From positions 1 to 14,325 of the forward strand of contig JAJPZL010000145.1 in assembly GCA_021204375.1 (NCBI GenBank): 14,325 bases of DNA, given 5' to 3'. A program made the position numbers and the translations under genes. Under the pieces are notes generated by a model, which saw nothing but the letters and a program-made list of their open reading frames with translations, was not told the origin of the DNA and searched no databases. Shown in pieces: positions 1 through 7,949 of the stretch. The stretch is from Bacteroides sp. (lineage in GTDB: Bacteria; Bacteroidota; Bacteroidia; Bacteroidales; Bacteroidaceae). Every line of letters starts with the position of its first letter. Positions within the stretch are counted from its first letter, which is position 1.

Positions 1-23
1 GTGTAAAGATAGTCTGTTTTTAT

Positions 24-31
24 TATTTTTG
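24..31 (+). promoter_or_regulatory. Putative -7 box upstream of the M23 peptidase gene
   Basis: The octamer TATTTTTG matches the Bacteroidetes -7 consensus TAnnTTTG. A -33 element would fall at the very edge of the window and cannot be judged. Transcription would start around base 37-40, leaving a leader of roughly 50 bases before the ATG at 90. Inference from sequence only. Confidence 0.4.
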
Positions 32-89
32 CCCCACTATTTTCGGAAAATTGAAAGGTCTTTCCGGAAAAACCGCTAAAACAGAGAAG

Positions 90-1058
90 ATGCGTAAAAT
101 ATACTATATCTATAATCCGCGTACACAAACATACGATCGTATCTATCCTACGGTCGGACAGCGTATGCTTAGTTACCTGCGCAGGATCTTTCTTTCTCTG
201 GGGCTTGGCGGGCTATTTTTCCTCATCCTGCTGTTGTTATTCGGATCCCCTTCCGAGAAAGAACTGCGCATAGAGAACAGTCGGTTGCAGGCACAATATC
301 AGATCCTTTCCCGCCGATTAGACGAAGCACTGGATGTACTGGAAGATATTCAGCAACGCGATGATAATTTATACCGGGTTATGTTCATGGCAGAACCCAT
401 TCCTTCGGCGATCCGTAAGGCGGGATATGGAGGAACGAACCGGTATGAACACCTGATGGACCTGGCCAATGCCGACCTGGTAGTAAACACTTCACATAAA
501 CTGGATATGCTTACCAAACAGCTTTATATCCAGTCCGGATCGTTTGACGATGTAGTAGAGATGTTCAAGAACCACGAAGAAATGCTTCAGTGTATCCCGG
601 CTATCCAACCCGTTTCCAATAAAGACCTTCGGCAGACCGCTTCCGGATATGGATACCGGATCGATCCTATCTACAATACCGTACGTTTTCACGGAGGGAT
701 GGACTTTTCTGCTCATCCCGGTACAGATGTATATGCTACCGGTAACGGAACGGTGGTTAAGATGGGCTGGCAATCGGGGCTTGGTAATACCATTGAGATC
801 GATCACGGTTTTGGATACCGTACCGTATATGCCCACCTGCGGGATTTCCGCACTAAACTGGGAAAGAAGGTCGTCAGGGGAGAAGTGATCGGTGGAGTAG
901 GAAGTACCGGGAAGAGTATGGGACCTCACCTTCATTACGAAGTACATGTCAGAGGAGAACGGGTTAACCCGGTAAACTACTATTTTATGGACCTCTCTCC
1001 CGAACAGTATGACGAAATGATCCGTATTGCCGCCAATCACGGAAAAGTATTTGATTAA
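90..1058 (+). CDS. M23 family metallopeptidase, membrane-anchored murein endopeptidase-like protein
   Basis: This 322-residue protein probably cleaves peptide cross-links of peptidoglycan in the periplasm. The N-terminus is cytoplasmic and basic, a single transmembrane helix spans about residues 33-51, and a coiled-coil-like stretch follows at about 56-95. The C-terminal LytM/M23 domain covers about 183-300. The zinc and catalytic residues of the family are present: H201 and D205 in an HxxxD motif, H248 in YAHL, and the HLH pair at H280/H282, so the enzyme should be active, unlike degenerate LytM activators. The ATG at 90 was chosen because the MRKIYYIYNP start is, from memory, typical of Bacteroidales homologues. 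An in-frame TTG at 51 lies close to the probable transcription start. The MerR-type gene follows 9 bases downstream, so the two are probably cotranscribed. Confidence 0.88.
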   Translation: MRKIYYIYNPRTQTYDRIYPTVGQRMLSYLRRIFLSLGLGGLFFLILLLLFGSPSEKELRIENSRLQAQYQILSRRLDEALDVLEDIQQRDDNLYRVMFMAEPIPSAIRKAGYGGTNRYEHLMDLANADLVVNTSHKLDMLTKQLYIQSGSFDDVVEMFKNHEEMLQCIPAIQPVSNKDLRQTASGYGYRIDPIYNTVRFHGGMDFSAHPGTDVYATGNGTVVKMGWQSGLGNTIEIDHGFGYRTVYAHLRDFRTKLGKKVVRGEVIGGVGSTGKSMGPHLHYEVHVRGERVNPVNYYFMDLSPEQYDEMIRIAANHGKVFD

Positions 1059-1067
1059 AAATAGACG

Positions 1068-1442
1068 ATGGCCTACAATCCTGATAAAAAGTTTAAGATG
1101 TATTATTCAATCGGCGAGATAGCCGATATGTTTAATGTCAATGAGTCGCTCCTGCGGTTCTGGGAGAAAGAATTTCCCCAGATAGCTCCTAAAAAAGCAG
1201 GCCGGGGTATCCGGCAGTACCGGCAGGAAGACCTTCAGGCTGTTGCGCTGGTTTATCACTTAGTAAAGGAGAGGGGAATGACCTTAGATGGAGCCCGGCG
1301 TAAACTTAAAGAAAATAAAGAGAGCACCGTCAATAATTTTAAGATAGTGACCAAACTTAAAAGCATCCGCGAGGAACTGGAGAGTATCCGTAAAGAACTG
1401 GATGCACTGGAGATCTCCGAAGAAGAAACCCCAGGACCCTAA
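1068..1442 (+). CDS. MerR family transcriptional regulator
   Basis: A small 124-residue DNA-binding protein. The MerR winged helix-turn-helix occupies about residues 11-80, with YSIGEIADMF as the first helix region and FWEKEFP plus RQYRQEDL typical of the wing and second motif. A charged coiled-coil dimerisation helix covers about 95-118. There is no C-terminal effector domain and no cysteine cluster for metal or redox sensing, so a metal-sensor role is unlikely; its regulon is unknown to me. It starts 9 bases after the M23 gene and is probably in the same operon, which links it by context to cell-wall metabolism. Its TAA stop (1440-1442) overlaps the stop codon of the convergent rel gene. 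Confidence 0.85.
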   Translation: MAYNPDKKFKMYYSIGEIADMFNVNESLLRFWEKEFPQIAPKKAGRGIRQYRQEDLQAVALVYHLVKERGMTLDGARRKLKENKESTVNNFKIVTKLKSIREELESIRKELDALEISEEETPGP

Positions 1443-3697
1443 TCCTCTCTCGTTACCGATTTTACATTGTGAACTTTCCGGAGCTTATCGCAAATCTTTT
1501 TCACATCACTCACATCGTGTACATAGAGCTGTAACCGTCCTTCGAATATACCGTCGTTTGTTTCCAGGTTCACTTTCCTTATATTCACATTCAACTGTTG
1601 TGAAATAACCTGGATCACTTCTGCCAGAATACCAATACTATCAATCCCCCGGATGTGGATATAGACCAGGAAGTTCAGTTTTTTATGCGTATCCCACTTG
1701 GTGGCTATGATGCGGTTGCCGTAACTACTTTTCAGGCGGACTGCAATCGGGCACTGCCGTTTATGGATCGTAATACGCTGGTCATCGCCTACATAGCCCA
1801 GTACATCATCGCCCGGTATCGGGTTACAACACTCGGCAAATATATACTTCTTCTGTATGGAATCGTCGGTAAGTTTATATATCTTTTTAGGATTGATCTT
1901 TTCCTCTTGTTCTTCCGGCTTAACTGCTTCCTCTTCTTCCTCCTCTTTGTTCCCTCCAAAGGAGAATTTCAGTAATTTTTTCCAGTTGGAAGACTGTTTG
2001 TCTTTTAAGAGATTCTTATCGTTCTCTCCTAACACCACTTTTTGATTACCGATGGCAGCCAGGAACTCCTCATTACTCTTCATCCTGTGAACTTTCCACA
2101 GCTTTTCCAGCGGAGCCCCCTCGGGATGGATCTCCTCTTTTTTCAGGAATTTATTCAGGGTTTTCTCCCCTTTTTTCTGGACTAATTTCTGCTCTTTCCG
2201 CAGGATGGAGGATATTTTTGCCCGGGCCCGGGCAGTCGTTGCAAAGACTTCCCACGAGAGTTGTACGCGTTGTGATTTAGATGTAAGTATCTCGATCTGA
2301 TCTCCGCTTTGTAATTTATAACTTAGCGGTACCAGTTTATGATTCACCTTAGCACCGATGCAATGACTCCCTATATCCGTATGAAGAGAAAATGCAAAAT
2401 CCAGTGCTGTGGAGTTCTGGGGCATGGTACGGAGCTCTCCTTTGGGAGTGAAGACAAAGATCTCTGAGGCAAAGAGGTTCAGCTTGATGGTATCCAGAAA
2501 GTCGATAGCGTCCGGCTGGGGATCATCCAGTATCTCTTTTATGGTTTTCAGCCATCTGTCCAGTTCTCCTTCATCCTCTCCACCGCCACCTTCCTTATAT
2601 TTCCAGTGCGCTGCAAACCCCTGTTCGGCCACGTCGTTCATTCGTTCGCTTCGTATCTGCACCTCTATCCACTGTCCGTCGCTACCCATTAAAGTAACAT
2701 GGAGGGCCTGGTAACCGTTGGCTTTCGGATGACTCATCCAATCCCTGAGCCGGTCCGGGTGTGCCCTGTATATTTTGCTCAGGGCCACATAAATACTGAA
2801 ACAGTCGTTCAGCTCCTCTTCCGGATTCTCCGGTTCAAAAATAATACGTACGGCCAGGATATCATAGATCTCTTCGAAAGGAACCCGTTTGGTCTGTATC
2901 TTATTCCAGATGGAATAGGTCGATTTAACACGGGCCTGGATCCGGTATTTGATTTTCATTTTGTCCAGTTCCTGATAAATCGGAGCAGTAAAGCTTTTAA
3001 AAGTCTCTTCACGGGCAGCCTGGGTAGCTTTCAGCTTCTCTTCGATCTGCTGATACTCCTCCGGATGTTCGTATTTAAAACTCAGGTTTTCCAGCTCTGT
3101 CTTTATCTTATTAAGCCCGAGCCGGTTCGCTAAGGGTGCATAAATATAGAGCGTCTCTCCGGCTATTTTGTATTGTTTATTGGGAAGAAGCGATCCCAGC
3201 GTGCGCATGTTGTGCAGACGGTCGGCTATCTTTATCAGAATCACCCGAATGTCGTCCGACATGGTCAGCAATAACTTCTTAAAGTTCTCTGCCTGAGCCG
3301 AAGCCTTATCCCCAAAAATACCACCTGATATTTTGGTCAGTCCATCTACGATCTGTGCTATTTTGGGCCCGAATAAGTTCTCAATATCTTCTGTCGTATA
3401 GTCGGTATCTTCCACTACATCGTGTAACAGGGCCGAGCAGATAGAGGTAGAGCCCAGTCCTATCTCCGTACATACAATTTTAGCCACCTCCAGCGGATGC
3501 ATAATGTAAGGTTCGCCCGAGCGGCGTTTTACCCCTTTATGCGCCCGGTTTGCAAAGTTGAATGCTTTGGTAATGATGTCAACCTTCTTACGGTGCTTGG
3601 TAGCCAGGTAACTATCCAATAGCTCCTGGAAAGATCTCTCGATCAGTTCATCATCGGTTAACTCCGGCTTCTTTATATCGTTATTGTTTTCGCTCAT
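1439..3697 (-). CDS. rel: Bifunctional (p)ppGpp synthetase/hydrolase, RelA/SpoT homologue (Rel)
   Basis: This 752-residue enzyme makes and degrades the alarmone (p)ppGpp and controls the stringent response. The N-terminal HD hydrolase domain has H67, the H92-D93 pair in LLHDVVEDTD and D159 in IADRLHNMR, so hydrolysis should be active. The synthetase domain has the RVKSTYSIWNK stretch (257-267), YDILAVRI, HPKANGYQALH (about 323-333) and EVQIRS (345-350), so synthesis should also be active. A TGS domain lies at about 408-472, a highly acidic linker with a run of Glu at 585-590, a Cys-containing AECCNPIPGD segment at about 621-630, and an ACT domain at about 675-750. The ATG at 3697 is preferred over one 54 bases upstream, because that upstream codon lies within the promoter. 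It ends in TAG and overlaps the MerR gene by 4 bases. Confidence 0.96.
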   Translation of the reverse strand: MSENNNDIKKPELTDDELIERSFQELLDSYLATKHRKKVDIITKAFNFANRAHKGVKRRSGEPYIMHPLEVAKIVCTEIGLGSTSICSALLHDVVEDTDYTTEDIENLFGPKIAQIVDGLTKISGGIFGDKASAQAENFKKLLLTMSDDIRVILIKIADRLHNMRTLGSLLPNKQYKIAGETLYIYAPLANRLGLNKIKTELENLSFKYEHPEEYQQIEEKLKATQAAREETFKSFTAPIYQELDKMKIKYRIQARVKSTYSIWNKIQTKRVPFEEIYDILAVRIIFEPENPEEELNDCFSIYVALSKIYRAHPDRLRDWMSHPKANGYQALHVTLMGSDGQWIEVQIRSERMNDVAEQGFAAHWKYKEGGGGEDEGELDRWLKTIKEILDDPQPDAIDFLDTIKLNLFASEIFVFTPKGELRTMPQNSTALDFAFSLHTDIGSHCIGAKVNHKLVPLSYKLQSGDQIEILTSKSQRVQLSWEVFATTARARAKISSILRKEQKLVQKKGEKTLNKFLKKEEIHPEGAPLEKLWKVHRMKSNEEFLAAIGNQKVVLGENDKNLLKDKQSSNWKKLLKFSFGGNKEEEEEEAVKPEEQEEKINPKKIYKLTDDSIQKKYIFAECCNPIPGDDVLGYVGDDQRITIHKRQCPIAVRLKSSYGNRIIATKWDTHKKLNFLVYIHIRGIDSIGILAEVIQVISQQLNVNIRKVNLETNDGIFEGRLQLYVHDVSDVKKICDKLRKVHNVKSVTRED

Positions 3698-3721
3698 GGT
3701 GTGATGGATTGGGTATATGTA

Positions 3722-3752
3722 CAAAAATAACGAAAATAGTTTACCAGACAAG
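3722..3752 (-). promoter_or_regulatory. Promoter of rel
   Basis: On the minus strand a CTTG (-33-like element, plus-strand 3749-3752) lies exactly 19 bases before TATTTTTG (plus-strand 3722-3729), which fits TAnnTTTG. This is the best-formed Bacteroidetes-type promoter in the window. It gives a leader of about 20 bases to the ATG at 3697. It shows that rel can be transcribed separately from the mltD-side operon behind it. Confidence 0.62.
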
Positions 3753-3798
3753 CATAAGTAAACAAAGTTGCTCTATAATTAAATGTACTACACTGTTT

Positions 3799-5070
3799 TT
3801 AGCGGTAAATCTTCAGGTTCTTCCCGGCATTGATGCGGGTGGAGGAGAGATTGTTCCACTGTTGTATCTGTTTCACTGTTACTTTATATTTAGTAGCGAT
3901 CGTTGAAAGGGTCTCTCCCGACTGAATTTTATGATAGGTAACATCCCCACTGGGTGGTGCGGCTGTTGAAGTAGTAGTACGTTTGGCTGTAGTAGCCGGT
4001 TGTGTGACCGCTACGGTTCTCCGGTTGGTAAAGAGTTCGTTCTGGCGGTGTGCATAGATTGTATCCTGGTATTCGATAAAAGTGCTTACCAGATTCTGCG
4101 GCAGACGTAGCGGAGCGCTTTTGGCATCTCCCGGAACCACATCCTGCTTGTATTGTGGGTTCAGGTTTCGTATCTGGTCTATCTCTATATCGCACAGGTC
4201 GGCTATTTGTGCAAAATGAAGCTTTCTGTCAATATGCAGGGTATCCGTATTAGCCGGCAGGGTGGCATCCAGCGGACAAATGTTATGGTCGCAGTAGTAA
4301 TGCATCACATAGTTGGCGGCAATAAACGCCGGTACATATCCGCGGGTCTCTTTAGGCAGGTTGTTATAGATCGCCCAGTAATCGGTGCTTCCACCGCTGC
4401 GACGGATCGCTTTGTTGATATTTCCCGGTCCGCAATTGTAAGCTGCGATCACTAAGTTCCAGTCCTGGTAAATATTATAAAGATCTCTCAGGTAGCGTGC
4501 TGCCGCCCAGGTGGCCTTGATCGGGTCCCTTCTTTCGTCTATCAGGCTATTACTCTCCAATCCGTATATCTTTCCGGTATTGATCATGAACTGCCATAGG
4601 CCGGAAGCTCCTGCCCGCGAAGTTGCTTTCGGGTTCAGGGAAGATTCGATAATGGGCAAATATTTCAGTTCGAGCGGCAGATTGTATGCATCCAGTGCCT
4701 CTTCAAAAATAGGCATATAAAAATTGCTGGCGCCCAGCATAATGGATACCTGTTTCCTTAGTTTGGTGGTATAAAGATCGATAAACTTCCGTACCACCTC
4801 GTTATAAGGCATCTCTATAATGGCCGGTATACGCGAAAGGCGGTCCATATAGACCGAATCGCTGAAGTATGGATTCTCATCCCTCATTTCACAATCTTCT
4901 TCCTCGCTCAGGTAATTTTTTGTCATCCACGCACTAAGCAGGCTGTCCACCGGGTACATCATTGTCTCCGGTATCTCTACATCATCTATCAGGGTGTTAT
5001 TATTTGTCTGGGCATAACTGCTTCCAAAGCCCAGCCCTACCATGGAAATAAATAGTAACAGGTTTCTCAT
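3799..5070 (-). CDS. mltD: MltD-like membrane-associated lytic transglycosylase with LysM domain
   Basis: This 423-residue exported murein hydrolase cleaves glycan strands, releasing 1,6-anhydro-muropeptides. A signal peptide ends near residue 20 (SYA followed by Q). The SLT (goose-lysozyme-like) domain spans about 125-250. The catalytic glutamate is E142 in the IESSLNPKA motif, followed by GASGLWQFM and later AAYNCGPGN, all family hallmarks. A Thr/Pro-rich linker at about 350-375 leads to one LysM peptidoglycan-binding domain at about 379-422 (YHKIQSGETLSTIATKY). No lipobox is visible, so it is probably periplasmic rather than lipid-anchored. It follows the DUF5683 gene by 11 bases and is the last gene of the parA operon. 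The intact catalytic residue suggests an active enzyme. Confidence 0.9.
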   Translation of the reverse strand: MRNLLLFISMVGLGFGSSYAQTNNNTLIDDVEIPETMMYPVDSLLSAWMTKNYLSEEEDCEMRDENPYFSDSVYMDRLSRIPAIIEMPYNEVVRKFIDLYTTKLRKQVSIMLGASNFYMPIFEEALDAYNLPLELKYLPIIESSLNPKATSRAGASGLWQFMINTGKIYGLESNSLIDERRDPIKATWAAARYLRDLYNIYQDWNLVIAAYNCGPGNINKAIRRSGGSTDYWAIYNNLPKETRGYVPAFIAANYVMHYYCDHNICPLDATLPANTDTLHIDRKLHFAQIADLCDIEIDQIRNLNPQYKQDVVPGDAKSAPLRLPQNLVSTFIEYQDTIYAHRQNELFTNRRTVAVTQPATTAKRTTTSTAAPPSGDVTYHKIQSGETLSTIATKYKVTVKQIQQWNNLSSTRINAGKNLKIYR

Positions 5071-5081
5071 GTCTCTTTTTA

Positions 5082-5987
5082 TCAGAATATTATATTACAC
5101 TGTAAACCCAGCATTCTGCCTGCGATCGGATCATGCATAATGCCGGGACTTACTCTGAAACTCAGGTCGGGAGAGATATCGAAACTGGATAGCTCCGCAT
5201 CTACGTAGGCGTCAATAACCGATATTAGATAGACCCCGATAAAGGCAAAGATACTCAAATCCCTGTAACGCCGGTACATATCCTTCCGGTTTTTAAAGGT
5301 GGTCTGCCAGCGGGTCAGGTTCGTTCCTATATCATATCCGGGCGGAAAAAAGTCCTCATAACTGTTGGTGGTAGGATCGTCGTCCATAATATCCCGGTAG
5401 GCCTGTGCATAATCTTTATACATCTGGTTATTCCAGGTCAGTGCATAGGTACAGCCCACAAACCCTCCGTAAATGATCGGAAGTTTCCAGTATTTCCGGT
5501 TGTAGATCTGTCCTCCACCAGGGATCACTACCGATAACCAGACTGATTTGTCTGATTGCGGCTTCCATCCCTCTTTGACGGGCGGTTCGGTAAACACAGA
5601 ATCGGTATCGTAAATAATCCCTGAATTCTCATCGATGGTCAGGGGTTCCTCCAACTGCGTTAATCCCTCCTGGTTCACTCCCGCAATGCTGTCTGCTACC
5701 AGCGAGACCGAATCGGCAAGAGCCACTATGGTATCGTTGACAATAGCAATGGAAAGATCAGGGTCAACGATCACTTCATCAGCGTTTGCCCGGGTTATAA
5801 GCGAATCTAGTGTCAGGGTACTATCCTCTTGTGCTGCTTTCCGCTGGGCACGCTTCAGGGAAGCTTTGGGAGGAGCTATGGAGTCGTTCTTCTGCCGTTT
5901 CTGTGCATATCCGCTGATACCTGCCAGTTGCAGTACCAGGCATAGGAGCAGGGTCAGGATCCGATCTGTTCTCAGGTTGTTGATCAT
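5082..5987 (-). CDS. DUF5683 domain protein, predicted membrane protein
   Basis: A 301-residue protein of unknown function. An N-terminal hydrophobic stretch (about 9-25) looks like a signal peptide with cleavage near AQ29. A low-complexity, acidic and Ala/Ser-rich region covers about 30-140. The DUF5683 domain (about 146-301) starts with the conserved SVVIPGGGQIYNRKYWKLP segment and carries two hydrophobic segments at about 168-186 and 246-262. Its ATG overlaps the parB stop codon in an ATGA arrangement (5984-5987), so translation is probably coupled to parB. It lies between parB and the lytic transglycosylase gene. This order recurs in Bacteroidetes genomes as I remember them and hints at an envelope or division-related role, but no function can be read from the sequence. 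Confidence 0.85.
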   Translation of the reverse strand: MINNLRTDRILTLLLCLVLQLAGISGYAQKRQKNDSIAPPKASLKRAQRKAAQEDSTLTLDSLITRANADEVIVDPDLSIAIVNDTIVALADSVSLVADSIAGVNQEGLTQLEEPLTIDENSGIIYDTDSVFTEPPVKEGWKPQSDKSVWLSVVIPGGGQIYNRKYWKLPIIYGGFVGCTYALTWNNQMYKDYAQAYRDIMDDDPTTNSYEDFFPPGYDIGTNLTRWQTTFKNRKDMYRRYRDLSIFAFIGVYLISVIDAYVDAELSSFDISPDLSFRVSPGIMHDPIAGRMLGLQCNIIF

Positions 5988-6877
5988 GAACGTTTCAATG
6001 AGTCGAAAATCTCCATAATACGTTCCAGATCCTCCTCGTTGGTAAAAGGAATGGTAATTTTACCTCTTCCTTTCTCCGAACAGGTAAGCTGAACCTTCGT
6101 ATTGAAAAATCCGGAGAGTTGTTTTTTTAATACATTGAACTCTTCCGGAAGTTTGGCGCCTCTGGGAGCAATCTTTTTCGCTCCGCTTTTAACCGCCTCT
6201 CCTTCACTCAGAGCCTTTACCATCTCTTCTACCTTTCTTACCGAATACCCGTGCCGGAGGATCTCTTCGTAGAGGTTCACCTGTAACTTCGGATCGTTCA
6301 ACGCTACCAGGGCCCTTGCATGTCCGTTGTCTATCAACTTATTCTGCAATCCCATCTGGATAGGGGCCGGTAGTTTTAACAAGCGCAGGTAGTTGGCAAT
6401 GGTAGCCCGTTTTTTTCCTACCCGTTCGCTGAGGCGCTCCTGCGTCAGGTTGTATTGCTCTATCAGGTGCTGGTAAGCCAGTGCGATCTCAATGGAGTTG
6501 AGGTCTTCCCGCTGGATATTCTCGATCAGGGCCATCTCCATTACATTTTCATCGTCTGCCGTACGTATATAAGCAGGTATACTGTGCAGGCCTGCCAGGC
6601 GTGAAGCCCTGTAGCGTCTCTCGCCGGCTATGATCTGGTAAGCATCATCCGATATTTTCCGCAGGGTTACCGGTTGGATAATGCCGATCTCCCGGATGGA
6701 GTCAGCCAGTTCCTGCAGCGCAGTTTCATCAAACTCTCTGCGGGGCTGGTTGGCATTCACGGATATCTTTGATAATTCAATCTCACTGATCGAAGAAGAC
6801 CCCTCCGTCTTTACTTCGTCCATTGAGAGAAGTGCATCCAAACCACGTCCTAAGGCGTTTCTTTTCGGTGTAGCCAT
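5984..6877 (-). CDS. parB: Chromosome-partitioning protein ParB (parS-binding CTPase family)
   Basis: A 297-residue DNA-binding segregation protein that loads at parS sites, spreads as a CTP-dependent clamp and works with ParA and SMC. The ParB/Srx nucleotide-binding domain is at about 35-125, with NQPRREFD (43-50), the GERRYRA box (85-91) and ENIQREDLN (119-127). The helix-turn-helix lies at about 142-168 (LTQERLSERVGKKRATIANYLRLL region). A Lys/Ala-rich linker precedes the C-terminal dimerisation domain (about 243-297). The N-terminal ALGRGLDALL (8-17) is the usual ParA-stimulating motif with a conserved Arg. The gene begins 9 bases after parA and its stop overlaps the next ATG. No canonical parS (TGTTTCACGTGAAACA-like) was seen in the window, so it must bind elsewhere. 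Confidence 0.96.
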   Translation of the reverse strand: MATPKRNALGRGLDALLSMDEVKTEGSSSISEIELSKISVNANQPRREFDETALQELADSIREIGIIQPVTLRKISDDAYQIIAGERRYRASRLAGLHSIPAYIRTADDENVMEMALIENIQREDLNSIEIALAYQHLIEQYNLTQERLSERVGKKRATIANYLRLLKLPAPIQMGLQNKLIDNGHARALVALNDPKLQVNLYEEILRHGYSVRKVEEMVKALSEGEAVKSGAKKIAPRGAKLPEEFNVLKKQLSGFFNTKVQLTCSEKGRGKITIPFTNEEDLERIMEIFDSLKRS

Positions 6878-6886
6878 ATTGTTTTT

Positions 6887-7651
6887 TTAACTATTTCGGG
6901 TAATGATCTCTTTAGCTAGTGCCATATGGTTTTTAGCACCGTTCGATTCTGCGTCGTATAAAATGGTTGGCAACCCGTAACTGGGAGCCTCACTCAGTTT
7001 TACATTTCGCTGGATAACCGTATCGAATACCAGCTCCTGGAAGTGCCGTTTTACTTCATCGTATATCTGATTCGCCTGGCGAAGCCGGGAATCATACATG
7101 GTCAGCAGAAAACCCTCTATTTCAAGAGCCGGGTTGAGTTTCGACTTGATAATTTTTATGGTGTTAAGTAACTTGCTGATCCCCTCCAGTGCAAAATATT
7201 CAGCCTGTACCGGTATCAATACCGAGTCAGCCGCAGTCAGTGCATTGATAGTGATCAGTCCCAGAGACGGCGAACAGTCTATGAGAATATAATCATATTT
7301 ACTTTTCAAGGGTGTCAGTATCTCCCTGAGGATCTTTTCCCGGTTGGACAGGTTCAGCATCTCTATTTCCGCCCCTACCAGGTTGATGTGCGAAGAGATC
7401 ACCTTTAACGTATCGATCTCCGTATCGTGTATAGCATCCTCTACATTGGCCCGGTCAATAATGCACTCATAGATAGTACACTCAGCCTGTTTAATATCTA
7501 CTCCTAATCCGGAGGAGGCATTTGCCTGAGGGTCTGCATCTATCACCAGTACACGCTTCTCCAGGGTTGCCAGCGAAGCTGCCAGGTTAATCGTCGTCGT
7601 GGTTTTACCCACTCCCCCCTTTTGGTTGGCTAATGCAATTATTTTCCCCAT
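6887..7651 (-). CDS. parA: Chromosome-partitioning ATPase ParA (Soj-like)
   Basis: A 254-residue Walker-type ATPase that binds nucleoid DNA as an ATP dimer and moves ParB-parS complexes. The deviant Walker A motif KGGVGKTT is at 11-18 with the signature lysine K11. Walker A-prime IDADPQ is at 37-42, and Walker B is the YILIDCSPSL segment at about 121-130. The short N-terminus, with no helix-turn-helix before Walker A, places it with chromosomal Soj-type rather than long plasmid-type ParA proteins. It is the first gene of a four-gene minus-strand operon (parA, parB, DUF5683, mltD) with gaps of 9, -4 and 11 bases. The gene upstream on the other strand is an acetyltransferase pseudogene, and the intervening 325 bases are repeat-rich. 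Confidence 0.97.
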   Translation of the reverse strand: MGKIIALANQKGGVGKTTTTINLAASLATLEKRVLVIDADPQANASSGLGVDIKQAECTIYECIIDRANVEDAIHDTEIDTLKVISSHINLVGAEIEMLNLSNREKILREILTPLKSKYDYILIDCSPSLGLITINALTAADSVLIPVQAEYFALEGISKLLNTIKIIKSKLNPALEIEGFLLTMYDSRLRQANQIYDEVKRHFQELVFDTVIQRNVKLSEAPSYGLPTILYDAESNGAKNHMALAKEIITRNS

Positions 7652-7702
7652 ATTCCTTACATTTTAGGAAGGCGAAATAAGCGATAAATATTCAAATGAA
7701 TA

Positions 7703-7725
7703 CGGTAAACCCAAAAAGATTACCG
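7703..7725. repeat. Inverted repeat CGGTAA/TTACCG in front of parA
   Basis: The arms CGGTAA (7703-7708) and TTACCG (7720-7725) are perfect 6-bp complements separated by 11 bases. They lie about 52-74 bases upstream of the parA start, where an operator or leader hairpin could act. The right arm overlaps the first unit of the 20-bp tandem repeat. Confidence 0.45.
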
Positions 7726-7758
7726 ATTTTGTTAATAAATTACCCCTTTTGTTAATAA
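7719..7758. repeat. Two tandem copies of a 20-bp repeat upstream of parA
   Basis: ATTACCGATTTTGTTAATAA (7719-7738) is followed directly by ATTACCCCTTTTGTTAATAA (7739-7758), identical at 18 of 20 positions. The 20-base period is about two helical turns, so a protein bound to each copy would sit on the same DNA face. Each copy ends in TGTTAATAA, the complement of TTATTAACA, which differs from the TTATCCACA DnaA box at two positions. Confidence 0.75.
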
Positions 7759-7774
7759 CTGGAAGTTATCAACA
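7750..7774. repeat. Inverted repeat / hairpin with DnaA-box-like arms upstream of parA
   Basis: The arms TGTTAATAAC (7750-7759) and GTTATCAACA (7765-7774) are complementary with one mismatch around a 5-base loop (TGGAA). The right arm contains TTATCAACA (7766-7774), which is one base away from the DnaA box TTATCCACA. It could be a leader hairpin of the parA transcript, a regulator site, or part of an origin-like array. Confidence 0.55.
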
Positions 7775-7804
7775 GGCAGGTTTACACCTTACCCTTTAAG
7801 CCTA

Positions 7805-7812
7805 CAAAGATA
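7805..7812 (-). promoter_or_regulatory. Candidate -7 box for the parA operon
   Basis: The minus strand reads TATCTTTG here, a perfect TAnnTTTG match. No good -33 TTTG stands 19-21 bases upstream (the region is T-rich). If used, the parA transcript would have a leader of about 145 bases containing all the repeats described above. A weaker TTCATTTG nearer to parA (plus-strand 7694-7701) is an alternative. Confidence 0.35.
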
Positions 7813-7949
7813 TATAAAACTATTAAAAAAGAGGATATTTTTAATCCGGGTTGAGCAACATTAAGATTTGTAAACGACTTATTCCATATCCATTAAGCTT
7901 TCAGTGGGTAACGGAGAAGAGGAGGGAGGCGGTTTTAAAATATAAATTG

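Noticed and set aside
492..1040. 182-codon open frame antisense to the M23 peptidase gene
   Set aside because: It is the complement of a well-supported coding region, shows no recognisable domain, and has no promoter or neighbour to support it. The same applies to the other antisense frames over rel, the transglycosylase, the second GNAT and the ABC genes.
3698..3751. Longer N-terminus for Rel starting at 3751
   Set aside because: The extra 18 codons overlap the -33 and -7 elements of the rel promoter, and homologues start at the MSENNN-type sequence position.
7719..7774. CRISPR array or phage attachment site from the short direct repeats
   Set aside because: Only two adjacent copies exist with no spacers, and there is no integrase, tRNA gene or cas gene nearby.
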